Shown here piece by piece: positions 46,517 through 54,430 of a stretch of 64,000 nucleotides of DNA; position 1 is the first letter of the stretch, and every line of letters begins with the position of its first letter. The DNA comes from Streptomyces griseosporeus (lineage in GTDB: Bacteria; Actinomycetota; Actinomycetes; Streptomycetales; Streptomycetaceae). The notes under the pieces were generated by a model. It saw only the letters and a program-made list of their open reading frames with translations. It did not search any database and was not told the origin of the DNA. The position numbers and the translations under genes are program-made. The DNA is taken from NCBI RefSeq assembly GCF_014656055.1, contig NZ_BNBR01000001.1:992001-1056000 (forward strand), in the 5' to 3' direction.

Positions 46517-47791
46517 TTACGGGCGTACGGCCTCGTCGGCGGCAGGGGCCGGGGCGGTGGCCTCCCCGTCCTGGCCGGTGTCCGCCGCCGCTCGGGTGCC
46601 TCGCCGCAGCCCGGCGGTGACGGCGAGCGCGGCGAGCGCCGAGGCCAGGGCCAGGCCCGCCCCGATGACGAGGGTGCCGGTGCCCGCGTCGTCGAAGGCG
46701 CCGACGGCCCAGGCGCCGAGCCCGGTCCCGGCGTACATGGTGGAGGTCAGCCAGGCGCTGGAGGTGGCCCGCAGGTCGGGCGCGGCCGTACCGGCCAGGG
46801 TCTGCTGGTCGATGACGAACCCGCCGCTGGCCACGAACCAGACGGTCACGCCGAGCAGCGCGAGCACCAGGCCGGGGCCGGCGGCGGAGAGCGCGATGCC
46901 GGCCGCGAGGAGCAGCCCCCACACCGGCAGCAGCGGCAGGTGGTGGCGTCCGGCGGCGCGGGCCCGGTCACCCAGCCGGCCGCCGAGCAGGGAGCCGGCG
47001 ACGCTGCCCGCGCCGACGAGGACGCCGACGAGGCCGAGCGCGGACACCGTCAGGTCGAACCGGTCGACGAGGACCACGCCGAGGAAGGTGTAGGCGCCGA
47101 GGTTGGCCGCGTGGAACGCGGTGTTGACGGCCAGGGCCCTGCGCAGCGCGGGGTGTTTCCACGCGGCGAGGACGGCGCCGAGCGCCCCGCCCGCCGGTGC
47201 CGGTGCCGCGGCCGTGGGCACGCCGGTCACCTGGCGCAGCAGCAGCGGTACGGCCGCGGCGGTGCCGATGGCGAGCGCGAGGAACGCCGACCGCCAGCCC
47301 GTGGCCCCGGCGAGCAGTCCGCCGAGCGGGACGCCGACGACCTGGCCGCAGGAGAACAGGGCCATGCCGAGGCCGAGGGCGCGGCCGCGCACCCGCTCGG
47401 GGGCGGTCTCGGCGATGTGCGCCCAGATGGCCGGGCCGGCCGCGGCGGCGGCGAGCCCGGCGAGGGCCCGGGACACGATCAGCAGGGCGAGGCCGGTCGA
47501 CAGGGCGGCGGCCGCGTTGGCGAGGAGGAACAGCGCGGTGCCGGCGAGCAGGGTGCGCCGCCGGCCGACGCGGTCGCTGCGCAGGCCCAGGAAGGGCGCG
47601 GTGACGGCGTAGACGAGGACGTACGCGGTGACGCTCTGGGCGGCCGCGGACTCGGAGACGTGGATGTCGTCCGCGATGGTCGGCAGCAGCGGGGAGACGA
47701 GGAAGGTCTCGGTGCCGAACAGGAACAGGAGCAGGAAGACGCCCGCGTAACGCCATCGGTCGAACGCGGCCTGCGGTCCGCTCGGGCTCAC
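46517..47791 (-). CDS. MFS transporter (DHA1-type efflux)
   Basis: A 424-residue, 12-helix major facilitator: LFGTETFLVSPLLPTIADDI in helix 1, LRSDRVGRRRTLLAGTALFL as the loop 2-3 motif A, and GRLGDRARAAG in the second half. The GTG start at 47791 overlaps the TGA of a 45-codon upstream ORF (GTGA). It is probably a drug or metabolite exporter. A conserved leader-like ORF precedes it. Confidence 0.9.
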   Translation of the reverse strand: MSPSGPQAAFDRWRYAGVFLLLFLFGTETFLVSPLLPTIADDIHVSESAAAQSVTAYVLVYAVTAPFLGLRSDRVGRRRTLLAGTALFLLANAAAALSTGLALLIVSRALAGLAAAAAGPAIWAHIAETAPERVRGRALGLGMALFSCGQVVGVPLGGLLAGATGWRSAFLALAIGTAAAVPLLLRQVTGVPTAAAPAPAGGALGAVLAAWKHPALRRALAVNTAFHAANLGAYTFLGVVLVDRFDLTVSALGLVGVLVGAGSVAGSLLGGRLGDRARAAGRHHLPLLPVWGLLLAAGIALSAAGPGLVLALLGVTVWFVASGGFVIDQQTLAGTAAPDLRATSSAWLTSTMYAGTGLGAWAVGAFDDAGTGTLVIGAGLALASALAALAVTAGLRRGTRAAADTGQDGEATAPAPAADEAVRP

Positions 47792-47925
47792 AGGGGATCA
47801 CTGCCTTTCGGGGGCGGGGTCGGGAAGGCAGGGCTCCGGTGTGCGCACGGCCGCCCTGCCCGCCCATCGTTTCCGCCGCCGCGCCGGGCAGCCAGACAGG
47901 CGTTGGTCCTGATACCGCCGGTCAC
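47788..47925 (-). CDS. Short upstream ORF coupled to the MFS gene (45 codons)
   Basis: The GTG start at 47925 is followed by TGGIRTNACLAARRG. The first 11 codons match the leader-like start before DppB (MTRGISINAWL) at 26 of 33 bases, including GGTATCAG and CAACGCCTG. Cys codons occur at positions 10 and 27. Its TGA overlaps the MFS GTG start, so ribosomes finishing here can re-initiate on the transporter. Only the N-terminal part looks conserved; the rest may be a spacer. Confidence 0.5.
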   Translation of the reverse strand: MTGGIRTNACLAARRGGGNDGRAGRPCAHRSPAFPTPPPKGSDPL

Positions 47926-47975
47926 AGGCTGCGGCTTCCGGTCCGATGCCGGGGCTGCCCTGTGCCCGAACGCGG

Positions 47976-48009
47976 CGAGGCCGTACCGGACTACTCCGGT
48001 ACGGCCTCG
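47976..48009 (-). terminator. Terminator of the tRNA-Pro transcript
   Basis: CGAGGCCGTACCGGA and its exact complement (47995-48009) form a 15-bp stem with a CTAC loop, 14 nt beyond the tRNA 3' end. Confidence 0.8.
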
Positions 48010-48023
48010 GCCGACTGTTTCCG

Positions 48024-48097
<74 letters not shown>

Positions 48098-48139
48098 TCG
48101 CGTCTCCCGCGGTGGACCGCGGGATCGCGCAGGTCAACA

Positions 48140-49582
48140 CTACCGCACGCGCGCGGGTGCGCTCACCGGGGCGGCCGGTGCGCCGGAGGCCGTCGCGCCG
48201 CCGCGGGGTGCGGTCGTGCGGCGGACCGGGACGAGCAGGGCGGCCAGGGCCGCGGCCAGGCAGAGCACGGCGAGCAGGGTGAAGCCGTGGGTGTAGCCGG
48301 AGCCGTAGGGCAGGCCGGACGGCTGGAGGCGGCCGGTGACCAGGACGCCGGTGACCGCGGCGCCGATGGAGCCGCCGATGGTGCGGATGTTGGCGTTCAT
48401 GCCGGTCGCGGCGCCGGTCTGGGCGGGCGGGACGCTGCCGACGATCAGGTTCGCCATCGACGCGAAGGCCAGGCCGATGCCGAGCCCGAACAGGCCTGCC
48501 ACGACGGCGATCTGCCACTGCTCCTGGTGCCAGACGGCGAGGAAGCCGCAGGCGAGCGCGCCGAGGGCGGCGCCGGTGGTGAGCAGTGCCTTGGCGCCGA
48601 CCACGGGTTCCAGGCGGCCGCTGAGCATGCCGGAGAGGAACATGGCGACGAGCATCGGCAGCATGAGCAGCCCGGAGGCGGTGACGCTGGCGCCGAAGCC
48701 GTAGCCCGCGCTGCTCGGTGTCTGCACGAAGCCCGGCAGGAACGACCAGATCGCGTACATGCCGGCGCCGAAGAGCAGCGCGGCGAGGTTGGTCGTCCAC
48801 ACCGCCGGCAGCCGCATGACCTTCAGGTCGATGAGCGGGCTGCGGGAGCGTGCCTCGACGGTCAGCCACAGCGCCAGCAGCACCGCGGCGAGCACGAACA
48901 GGCCGATCACCTTCGCCGAGCCCCAGCCCCACACGGCGGCCTGGCTGAGCGGCAGCAGCAGCGCCACCAGCCAGCCCGACAGCAGGACCGCGCCGAGCCA
49001 ACTGACACTTCCCTCCGCCCTGTTGGGGGACTCGGGGACGTGGCGGGCGGCGATGAGGACGGTGGCGGCGACCACGGCGACGGGGATCCAGAACAGCCAG
49101 CGGTAGTCGAGGGCGGAGACGATCGGCCCGGCGGCGACCATGCCGACGCCGCCGCCCGCGGCGATGACGGCGGACAGGGTGCTGATGCTGCCGGGGACCT
49201 CGCCGGGCGCGAACTCGTCGCGGATGATGCCGAAGGAGAGCGGGAACAGCGCGCCGCCGACGCCCTGCACCACCCGGGCGAGGATGAGCACGCCGATGGT
49301 CGGCGCGAGCGCGGCGAGCAGACAGCCGGCCAGCACGGCCAGCAGGACGGCGACCAGGGTGCGTTTCTTGCCGACGAGGTCGCCGACGCGGCCGAGGATG
49401 GGGGTGAAGACGCTGGCGGACAGCAGGTACGCCGTCATCACCCAGGTCGCGGTGGACTGGGACGTGTGCAGGGCATGCTGGACGGTCGGCAGGGCCGGCG
49501 CGATCAGCGACTGCAGCATGGCGAACACGCCCGCACCGGTCGCGAGGACCGCGAAGGTGAGGCGGGTGGACTTGCGGGGCAT
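48140..49582 (-). CDS. MFS transporter (DHA2-type multidrug efflux)
   Basis: A 480-residue major facilitator with 14 predicted helices. SLIAPALPTVQHALHTSQST is in helix 1, VGDLVGKKRTLVA is motif A, and VQGVGGALFPLSFGIIRDEF is the DHA2-type motif C region. GAGAGG lies 7 nt before ATG 49582. It is divergent from a TetR gene across an operator palindrome, the usual arrangement for an inducible drug pump. Confidence 0.92.
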   Translation of the reverse strand: MPRKSTRLTFAVLATGAGVFAMLQSLIAPALPTVQHALHTSQSTATWVMTAYLLSASVFTPILGRVGDLVGKKRTLVAVLLAVLAGCLLAALAPTIGVLILARVVQGVGGALFPLSFGIIRDEFAPGEVPGSISTLSAVIAAGGGVGMVAAGPIVSALDYRWLFWIPVAVVAATVLIAARHVPESPNRAEGSVSWLGAVLLSGWLVALLLPLSQAAVWGWGSAKVIGLFVLAAVLLALWLTVEARSRSPLIDLKVMRLPAVWTTNLAALLFGAGMYAIWSFLPGFVQTPSSAGYGFGASVTASGLLMLPMLVAMFLSGMLSGRLEPVVGAKALLTTGAALGALACGFLAVWHQEQWQIAVVAGLFGLGIGLAFASMANLIVGSVPPAQTGAATGMNANIRTIGGSIGAAVTGVLVTGRLQPSGLPYGSGYTHGFTLLAVLCLAAALAALLVPVRRTTAPRGGATASGAPAAPVSAPARVR

Positions 49583-49687
49583 GAAGGGGCCTCTCAGGAC
49601 GCGAAAGAGCCGAGAAAAGGACGGAAGACGGCGATGGGGTGCCTGCGGGCACTCGCCGGGCAGGACGGATCCAGGACCCACTGCTAA

Positions 49688-49707
49688 AGTGGAGGTACTC
49701 CTCCACT
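49688..49707. promoter_or_regulatory. TetR-type operator
   Basis: AGTGGAGG-TACT-CCTCCACT is a perfect 8-bp-arm palindrome, flanked further by TA...TA symmetry, between the divergent MFS and TetR genes. It is likely bound by the TetR protein encoded at 49759. Confidence 0.8.
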
Positions 49708-49758
49708 CTAACGGAGGCACCCCTCCGGTTCAACCGTGCACGCCCCCGGGAGGCCCAC

Positions 49759-50337
49759 GTGACGCCCCAGCCGTTCCCCGTCAGCGAGATCGTCGCGGCG
49801 CGCCGCCCGCACCGGAAGGACGCGGCCCGCAACTACGACGCGCTGCTCGCGGCCGCCCGCGAGGCGTTCGCCGAGCACGGGGCGGAGGCTTCCCTGGAGG
49901 ACATCGCGCGCCGCGCGGGCGTCGGGATCGGCACGCTGTACCGCAACTTCCCCACCCGGCGGGACCTGTTCGAGAGCGTGTACGCCGACGAGGTCAACGC
50001 CCTCTGCCAGGCGGCGCTGGAGGTCGCCGGGCGGGAGCCGTGGGAGGCGCTGACGGCGTGGCTGGACCGGTTTGCCGGTTACATGGTGACCAAGCGCGCG
50101 GTGCGGGAGGCACTGGAGGGCGAGTCGGAGATCTTCCAGGCCTGCCGGGATTCGATGTACTCCGCGGGCGGCCCGCTGTTCGAGCGGGCGCAGCAGGCGG
50201 GGCAGGCGCGCACCGACATGGACTTCGGCGACCTGCTGCGCATGGTCGCGGGCATCACCGCGACCGCGTACACGGACGACGCGCAGCGCGACCGCGTGCT
50301 GGCGATCGCGCTGGACGGGGTGCGGGCGGCCCGCTGA
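49759..50337 (+). CDS. TetR family transcriptional repressor
   Basis: A 192-residue protein with an N-terminal TetR HTH (YDALLAAAREAFAEHGAEAS, LEDIARRAGVGIGTLYRNFP, TRRDLFESVY) and a helical ligand domain. The GTG start at 49759 has GGGAGG 5 nt upstream; the longer open frame crosses the operator. It most likely represses itself and the divergent DHA2 pump. Confidence 0.9.
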   Translation: MTPQPFPVSEIVAARRPHRKDAARNYDALLAAAREAFAEHGAEASLEDIARRAGVGIGTLYRNFPTRRDLFESVYADEVNALCQAALEVAGREPWEALTAWLDRFAGYMVTKRAVREALEGESEIFQACRDSMYSAGGPLFERAQQAGQARTDMDFGDLLRMVAGITATAYTDDAQRDRVLAIALDGVRAAR

Positions 50338-50388
50338 CCGGCACCGCCGGCGTCGGCCTTCAGCTCGCCGGCGAGCTTCTCCGGCGCG

Positions 50389-51024
50389 TCAGACCGCCTC
50401 GCCCGTGTACGCGGCGGTCGTGCGGTCGGCCCGGGCGCGGGCGCGCGGCTCGTCCTCGCCGCTCGCGACACTCGCCGCGTACCACCCCTCGCTGCTCGCC
50501 GTCACGAAGCGGCGGCCCTCCGCCGACCCCGCCCAGGCCATGAACGCCTCGGGGTCGTTGGGCCGTCCGGTCGACAGGTGCAGGAAGAGCCCGGCGAACG
50601 TCATGTCCCAGCCGACGCCGACGGCGCCGGGCCCGAAGTCGGCCCACTTCTCGTCGTCGAGCGGGAAGAGGTGGTCCAGTTCGAGGCGGGTACGACCGTC
50701 ACCCTCGGGGATCAGCCGCAGCTCGATCCAGCTGGTGTCACCGCCGTACTCCCAGGTGGCGAAGAAGCTCTTGGGCGGGTCACAGCGCTCGATGGTGCCG
50801 CCGGCGTTGCCCTGGAGCTGGTAACGGCCGCCCGTCCGCAGCTCGCCCTCGACCGGCAGGAACCAGCGCGGGATGCGCTCGGGGTCGGTGCAGGCGCCCC
50901 ACACGTCCTCGACAGGGACGTCGTGGCGCTGGGCGAGGGTGACCGCGCGGACCTCGCCGGCCTCCAGGGCGCGGCGGCCGACCCTGCGTCCGACGGCGTC
51001 GATCTGCCGGGTGACGTCGATCAT
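50389..51024 (-). CDS. SRPBCC (AHSA1/START-like) domain protein
   Basis: A 211-residue protein with a helix-grip fold: AQRHDVPVEDVWGACTDPER, IPRWFLPVEGELRTGGRYQL, SFFATWEYGGDTSWIELRLI and a C-terminal helix with VGWDMTFAGLFLHL. Members bind hydrophobic ligands or act as Hsp90 activator-like proteins. GGAG lies 7 nt before the ATG. It lies 56 nt downstream of an alpha/beta hydrolase gene; the two may share a transcript. Confidence 0.85.
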   Translation of the reverse strand: MIDVTRQIDAVGRRVGRRALEAGEVRAVTLAQRHDVPVEDVWGACTDPERIPRWFLPVEGELRTGGRYQLQGNAGGTIERCDPPKSFFATWEYGGDTSWIELRLIPEGDGRTRLELDHLFPLDDEKWADFGPGAVGVGWDMTFAGLFLHLSTGRPNDPEAFMAWAGSAEGRRFVTASSEGWYAASVASGEDEPRARARADRTTAAYTGEAV

Positions 51025-51052
51025 GGGGTACTCCTGCGGGGTTCGAAGACGG

Positions 51053-51073
51053 CCTTCTGCCTTCTGCCTTCTG
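51053..51073. repeat. Triplicate heptamer (CCTTCTG)3
   Basis: Three perfect tandem copies in the gap between the hydrolase and SRPBCC genes; a possible slippage tract. Confidence 0.85.
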
Positions 51074-51080
51074 TCTCGGC

Positions 51081-51866
51081 TCAAGGTAGCGCCGCGACCG
51101 CCTCCATGACGGTGGCGGCGACCCGCGCGGGCTGCTCGACCAGCAGCAGGTGCCCCGCGTCGGGAACGGTCCGCAGGGTGACGTGCGGGCAGGCTTCGAG
51201 CCCTCGCCGCTCGTCCTCGGTCAGGCCGATCTCGTCGTGCTCGCCGCGCACCACCCAGGCCGGTACGCCGGCCCGGCACAGCCGGTCGACCAGCGTGCCG
51301 TGGTGGTCGAGGTAGGCGTAGTAGCGCCGCACCATACGGCGGCAGACGCCGGGGTCGTTGCCGGTCATCGCGGCCGTCAGCGCGTCCGCGCGGTGCGCCG
51401 GCAGGCTGCCGCGCATCGCCCGCGGCAGCAGCTTCAGCATGCCGGTCCACACCAGCCGCCCGAGCAGGGGCACGCGTCCGGCGGCGTCCATCATCGCCAG
51501 CACCTTCGACTCGTCGCCGCGCGAGAAGGTCGGCGACAGCAGCACCAAGGGGCCGGTGAAGTACCCGGCCGCGGCCATCTCCAGCGCCCAGTTGGCGCCC
51601 AGGCTGTGCCCGACGACGACGTCGCAGCGCTCCTCGCGGGCCAGCTCGGCGAGGAGCCGTGCGTAGCTGTCCATCCCGACGTCGTCCGGCGCCTCGGTGC
51701 CCCCGAACCCCGGGGGTGTCACGGCGACCGTGCCGAGCCCCGCGAGGGCGGGTTCGGCCACGAGATCGGCGTAGAACTCGTGGCTGCACATGCCGCCGGG
51801 GATCAGCAGCGCCCGGTGCCGCGCGTCGGCGGACCCGGCCCGGCGGATGTCCCAGCTGACGCTCAT
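51081..51866 (-). CDS. Alpha/beta hydrolase
   Basis: A 261-residue alpha/beta-hydrolase-fold enzyme: oxyanion strand ALLIPGGMCSHEFY, nucleophile elbow GHSLG near 100, acid in VVRGEHDEIGL and catalytic His in PDAGHLLLVEQPARV. Substrate unknown (ester or similar). The first Met before the conserved first strand is chosen (51866), with a G-rich SD directly upstream. Confidence 0.88.
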   Translation of the reverse strand: MSVSWDIRRAGSADARHRALLIPGGMCSHEFYADLVAEPALAGLGTVAVTPPGFGGTEAPDDVGMDSYARLLAELAREERCDVVVGHSLGANWALEMAAAGYFTGPLVLLSPTFSRGDESKVLAMMDAAGRVPLLGRLVWTGMLKLLPRAMRGSLPAHRADALTAAMTGNDPGVCRRMVRRYYAYLDHHGTLVDRLCRAGVPAWVVRGEHDEIGLTEDERRGLEACPHVTLRTVPDAGHLLLVEQPARVAATVMEAVAALP

Positions 51867-51966
51867 CCCCCCACAGTGCCCCGCTGCGGGGCGGGGTGCC
51901 AGCGGAGGGGCAGCGGGGCCTGCGGGGATGCCGTATACCGTCGTACGACACCCCCGAGCGGGGTGG

Positions 51967-53304
51967 TCAGTGGGCGGTGACCAGTTCCTGCGGCTCGCTG
52001 TCGCGGCCGGCGGTCTTCGGAGTGCGCAGCGAGGCGATGCCGATGAACACCATCGAGGACACACCGGCGAGCGCGAACGCGGTGAAGCCCCAGTCGCCCC
52101 GGTCCGCGGCGAGCAGCTGGCCGCCGAGCCACGGGCCGAAGACGGCGCCGAAGCGGCCCATGCCGGAGGTCCAGCCGACGGCGGTGGCGCGGTGGGCGGC
52201 GGTGGAGCGGATGGAGACGGTCGCGTAGATCATCGTCTGGGCGCTGTTGAGGAAGACGCCGGTGAGGAAGACGACGATCATCGTCACGGTCATCGGCATG
52301 TGGACGCTCAGCAGGAAGACGCCCGCGGCGGTCAGCGCGAACCACACGGCCGAGATGCGCGGTGCGCCGAAGCGGTCGGCGGCGCGTCCGGCGACGAGCA
52401 TGCCGACGATGCCACCGAGGTTGAAGACGACGACGAAGGAGAGCGCGGACCCCAGTTCGTAGCCTTCGGCGCGCATCAGGGTGGGCAGCCAGGTGGCGAC
52501 GCCGTAGACGAGGAGCAGGCCGCCGAAGGAGGCCAGCCAGTACAGGAGGGTCTGGATCCACTCTCCGCCGCGGAAGAGGGTGAGCAGGTTGGTCCAGCGG
52601 TCGGCCGCGCCGGGCTTGCCGGTCCTGGCGGCGGGCAGTTCCACGTCGTAGCGAGCGGCGAGGGCGCGGGCCTCGTCGGTGCGGCCCTTGGCCAGCAGGA
52701 AGCTCAGCGACTCGGGCAGCAGCTTGGCGAGGACGGGGGCGAACAGCAGCGGGAGCACGCACACCCAGAAGGCGGCGCGCCAGCCGACGGGGTCGATCAG
52801 CCACTTGGCCACGTACGCGGAGAGGATGCCGCCGGCGTGGTGGGCGGTCATCAGCAGGCCGATGACGATCGCGCCGCGGCCGCGGGGAGCGTAGTCGGAG
52901 ACCATGCTGATCGCGGTGGGCAGCAGACCGCCGAGGCCGACGCCCGCGAGGGTCCGGCCGACGCCGAAGACGGCGACGCCGTCGGCGATCGCGCACAGGC
53001 CGGAGGCCAGCGAGAAGACGGTCACGCAGGCGACCATCAGCTTCTTGCGGCCGATCCGGTCGGCGACGGTTCCGGCGGCCAGCGCGCCGACCAGCATGCC
53101 GAAGGTGGCGTACGAGCCGAGGTCGCCGGCCTGGTCGGGGGTGAGGCCGAAGGTCCCGGTCGCCAGCAGGTGCGGCAGTACCGAGCCGTAGATGAACATG
53201 TCGAGGCCGTCGAAGAGCACGGCCAGCCAGCACAGGCCGACGACCAGGAAGGCCAGTCTGCTGCCGTGGGCGGCGACGGGGGTGGGAGCGGGGGAGGAGG
53301 ACAT
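51967..53304 (-). CDS. MFS aromatic-acid:H+ symporter (AAHS family)
   Basis: A 445-residue, 12-helix transporter. FDGLDMFIYGSVLPHLLATG in helix 1 has the DGxD motif of PcaK/BenK/GalT-type carriers, and AGTVADRIGRKKLMVACVTV is motif A. It should import an aromatic acid for the enzymes encoded downstream at 53.5-57.2 kb. It has its own promoter carrying TTGTCAACAAT, the same sequence as in the regulon's GntR promoter. Confidence 0.92.
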   Translation of the reverse strand: MSSSPAPTPVAAHGSRLAFLVVGLCWLAVLFDGLDMFIYGSVLPHLLATGTFGLTPDQAGDLGSYATFGMLVGALAAGTVADRIGRKKLMVACVTVFSLASGLCAIADGVAVFGVGRTLAGVGLGGLLPTAISMVSDYAPRGRGAIVIGLLMTAHHAGGILSAYVAKWLIDPVGWRAAFWVCVLPLLFAPVLAKLLPESLSFLLAKGRTDEARALAARYDVELPAARTGKPGAADRWTNLLTLFRGGEWIQTLLYWLASFGGLLLVYGVATWLPTLMRAEGYELGSALSFVVVFNLGGIVGMLVAGRAADRFGAPRISAVWFALTAAGVFLLSVHMPMTVTMIVVFLTGVFLNSAQTMIYATVSIRSTAAHRATAVGWTSGMGRFGAVFGPWLGGQLLAADRGDWGFTAFALAGVSSMVFIGIASLRTPKTAGRDSEPQELVTAH

Positions 53305-53334
53305 CCTTGTTTCCTCTCGTACGGGTGCGCGGGG

Positions 53335-53373
53335 CGCTGCGGGGTGCGCCTGGACGCTGCGGGGTGCGCTAGA
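53335..53373 (-). repeat. Tandem repeat in the transporter 5' leader
   Basis: CGCTGCGGGGTGCGCCTGGA (53335-53354) is followed by CGCTGCGGGGTGCGCTAGA (53355-53373), overlapping the -10 box region. Confidence 0.8.
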
Positions 53374-53417
53374 CGCTAAAGAGCCACCCCGAAAGAGTCA
53401 ACGTTTTTGTCAACAAT
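53373..53417 (-). promoter_or_regulatory. Promoter and GntR-type operator of the AAHS transporter
   Basis: Minus-strand -35 TTGACT (53401-53396), 17-bp spacer, -10 TAGCGT (53378-53373). TTGTCAACAAT (53407-53417) lies just upstream of the -35 box and recurs at 57.94 kb in front of the GntR gene. Confidence 0.7.
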
Positions 53418-53479
53418 CTCATCGACAATCAGGCGGTGGTCGTCGACGAGCCTTCCGGGGTGGCTCCGGCCAGGGCGTC

Positions 53480-54430
53480 TCAGCCGACGGGAGGCGTGCC
53501 GTGGGTGTGGAACGACTCGATGGTCTTCAGCCCCCAGGCCTGCCCCTTCTTGCGCTCCTCCTCCGTCCAGGTGATCAACGGCCAGTCCGGGGCCAGGACG
53601 AGGCGGGTGAGCGGATTGCACAGCTCGACGCGGTTGCCGCCGGGCTCGTAGACGTAGAGGAAGAACGTCTGCTGGATGGCGTGCTTGTGCGGCCCGGTCT
53701 CGATGAACACGCCGCTGTCCACGGCGAGGTCGGCGGCGCGCAGGATGTCCTCGCGGGTGTCGGTGGCGAACGCGATGTGGTGCAGGCGTCCGCTGGAGCC
53801 CGTCCAGTCCTCCGTGTAGACGACGTCGTAGGACTTGTCCGTGAAGGTGAGCCAGCGGGCGGCGATCCGGCCCGAGTCCAGCCGGATCTGCTCCGTCGGC
53901 CGGGCGCCGAGCACGTGCTGCTGGAACTCGGCGCCGGCGAGCACGTCGGCGGCGAGGAAGTTGATGTGGTCCAGGCGCCGTACGCCCACGCCGCGGTTGG
54001 GTTTGGCCTGCGGCTGGTTCTTCAGCGCGGGCCGCAGGTGCTCGGGGGCCACGTAGTGCTCGCTCTCCCAGTACAGGGCGTGTGCGTGGCCGTCGGGGTC
54101 GGTGGTGACGTACAGCTTGCCGAGGCCGGGCTCGTCCTCCACCCAGTGGCCGGTGCCGCCGGCCTCCTCGACCGCCCTGACCCGGCGGTGCAGCGCCTCC
54201 TCGCTGGAGACGCGCAGGGCGAGCCGGCCGAGGCCGGGCCGGTCGCGGGCGGTGAGGACCAGGCTGTGGTGCTCGTAGTCGTCGAAGGTGCGCAGGTAGA
54301 CGGTGTCGCCCTGCTGTCCGTTGACCGTGAGGCCTAGGTAGTCCGTGAAGAAGGCGACGCTCGCGTCCAGGTCCGGCGTGAACAGCTGGGCGTGGCCGAT
54401 GTGGGCGATGTCGCCGAGCGGCGGAGTCAT
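53480..54430 (-). CDS. VOC-family extradiol (catechol-type) dioxygenase
   Basis: A 316-residue two-domain vicinal-oxygen-chelate protein. The C-terminal catalytic half shows the Fe(II) ligands His in RRLDHINFLAADV, His in GRLHHIAFATD and Glu in GGNRVELCNP, the type I extradiol pattern. It would open a catecholic ring next to the hydroxyls. It overlaps the PrpF-like gene by 4 nt. In known gallate or protocatechuate 4,5-pathways this step uses LigAB-type enzymes, so the pairing here is unusual. Confidence 0.87.
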   Translation of the reverse strand: MTPPLGDIAHIGHAQLFTPDLDASVAFFTDYLGLTVNGQQGDTVYLRTFDDYEHHSLVLTARDRPGLGRLALRVSSEEALHRRVRAVEEAGGTGHWVEDEPGLGKLYVTTDPDGHAHALYWESEHYVAPEHLRPALKNQPQAKPNRGVGVRRLDHINFLAADVLAGAEFQQHVLGARPTEQIRLDSGRIAARWLTFTDKSYDVVYTEDWTGSSGRLHHIAFATDTREDILRAADLAVDSGVFIETGPHKHAIQQTFFLYVYEPGGNRVELCNPLTRLVLAPDWPLITWTEEERKKGQAWGLKTIESFHTHGTPPVG

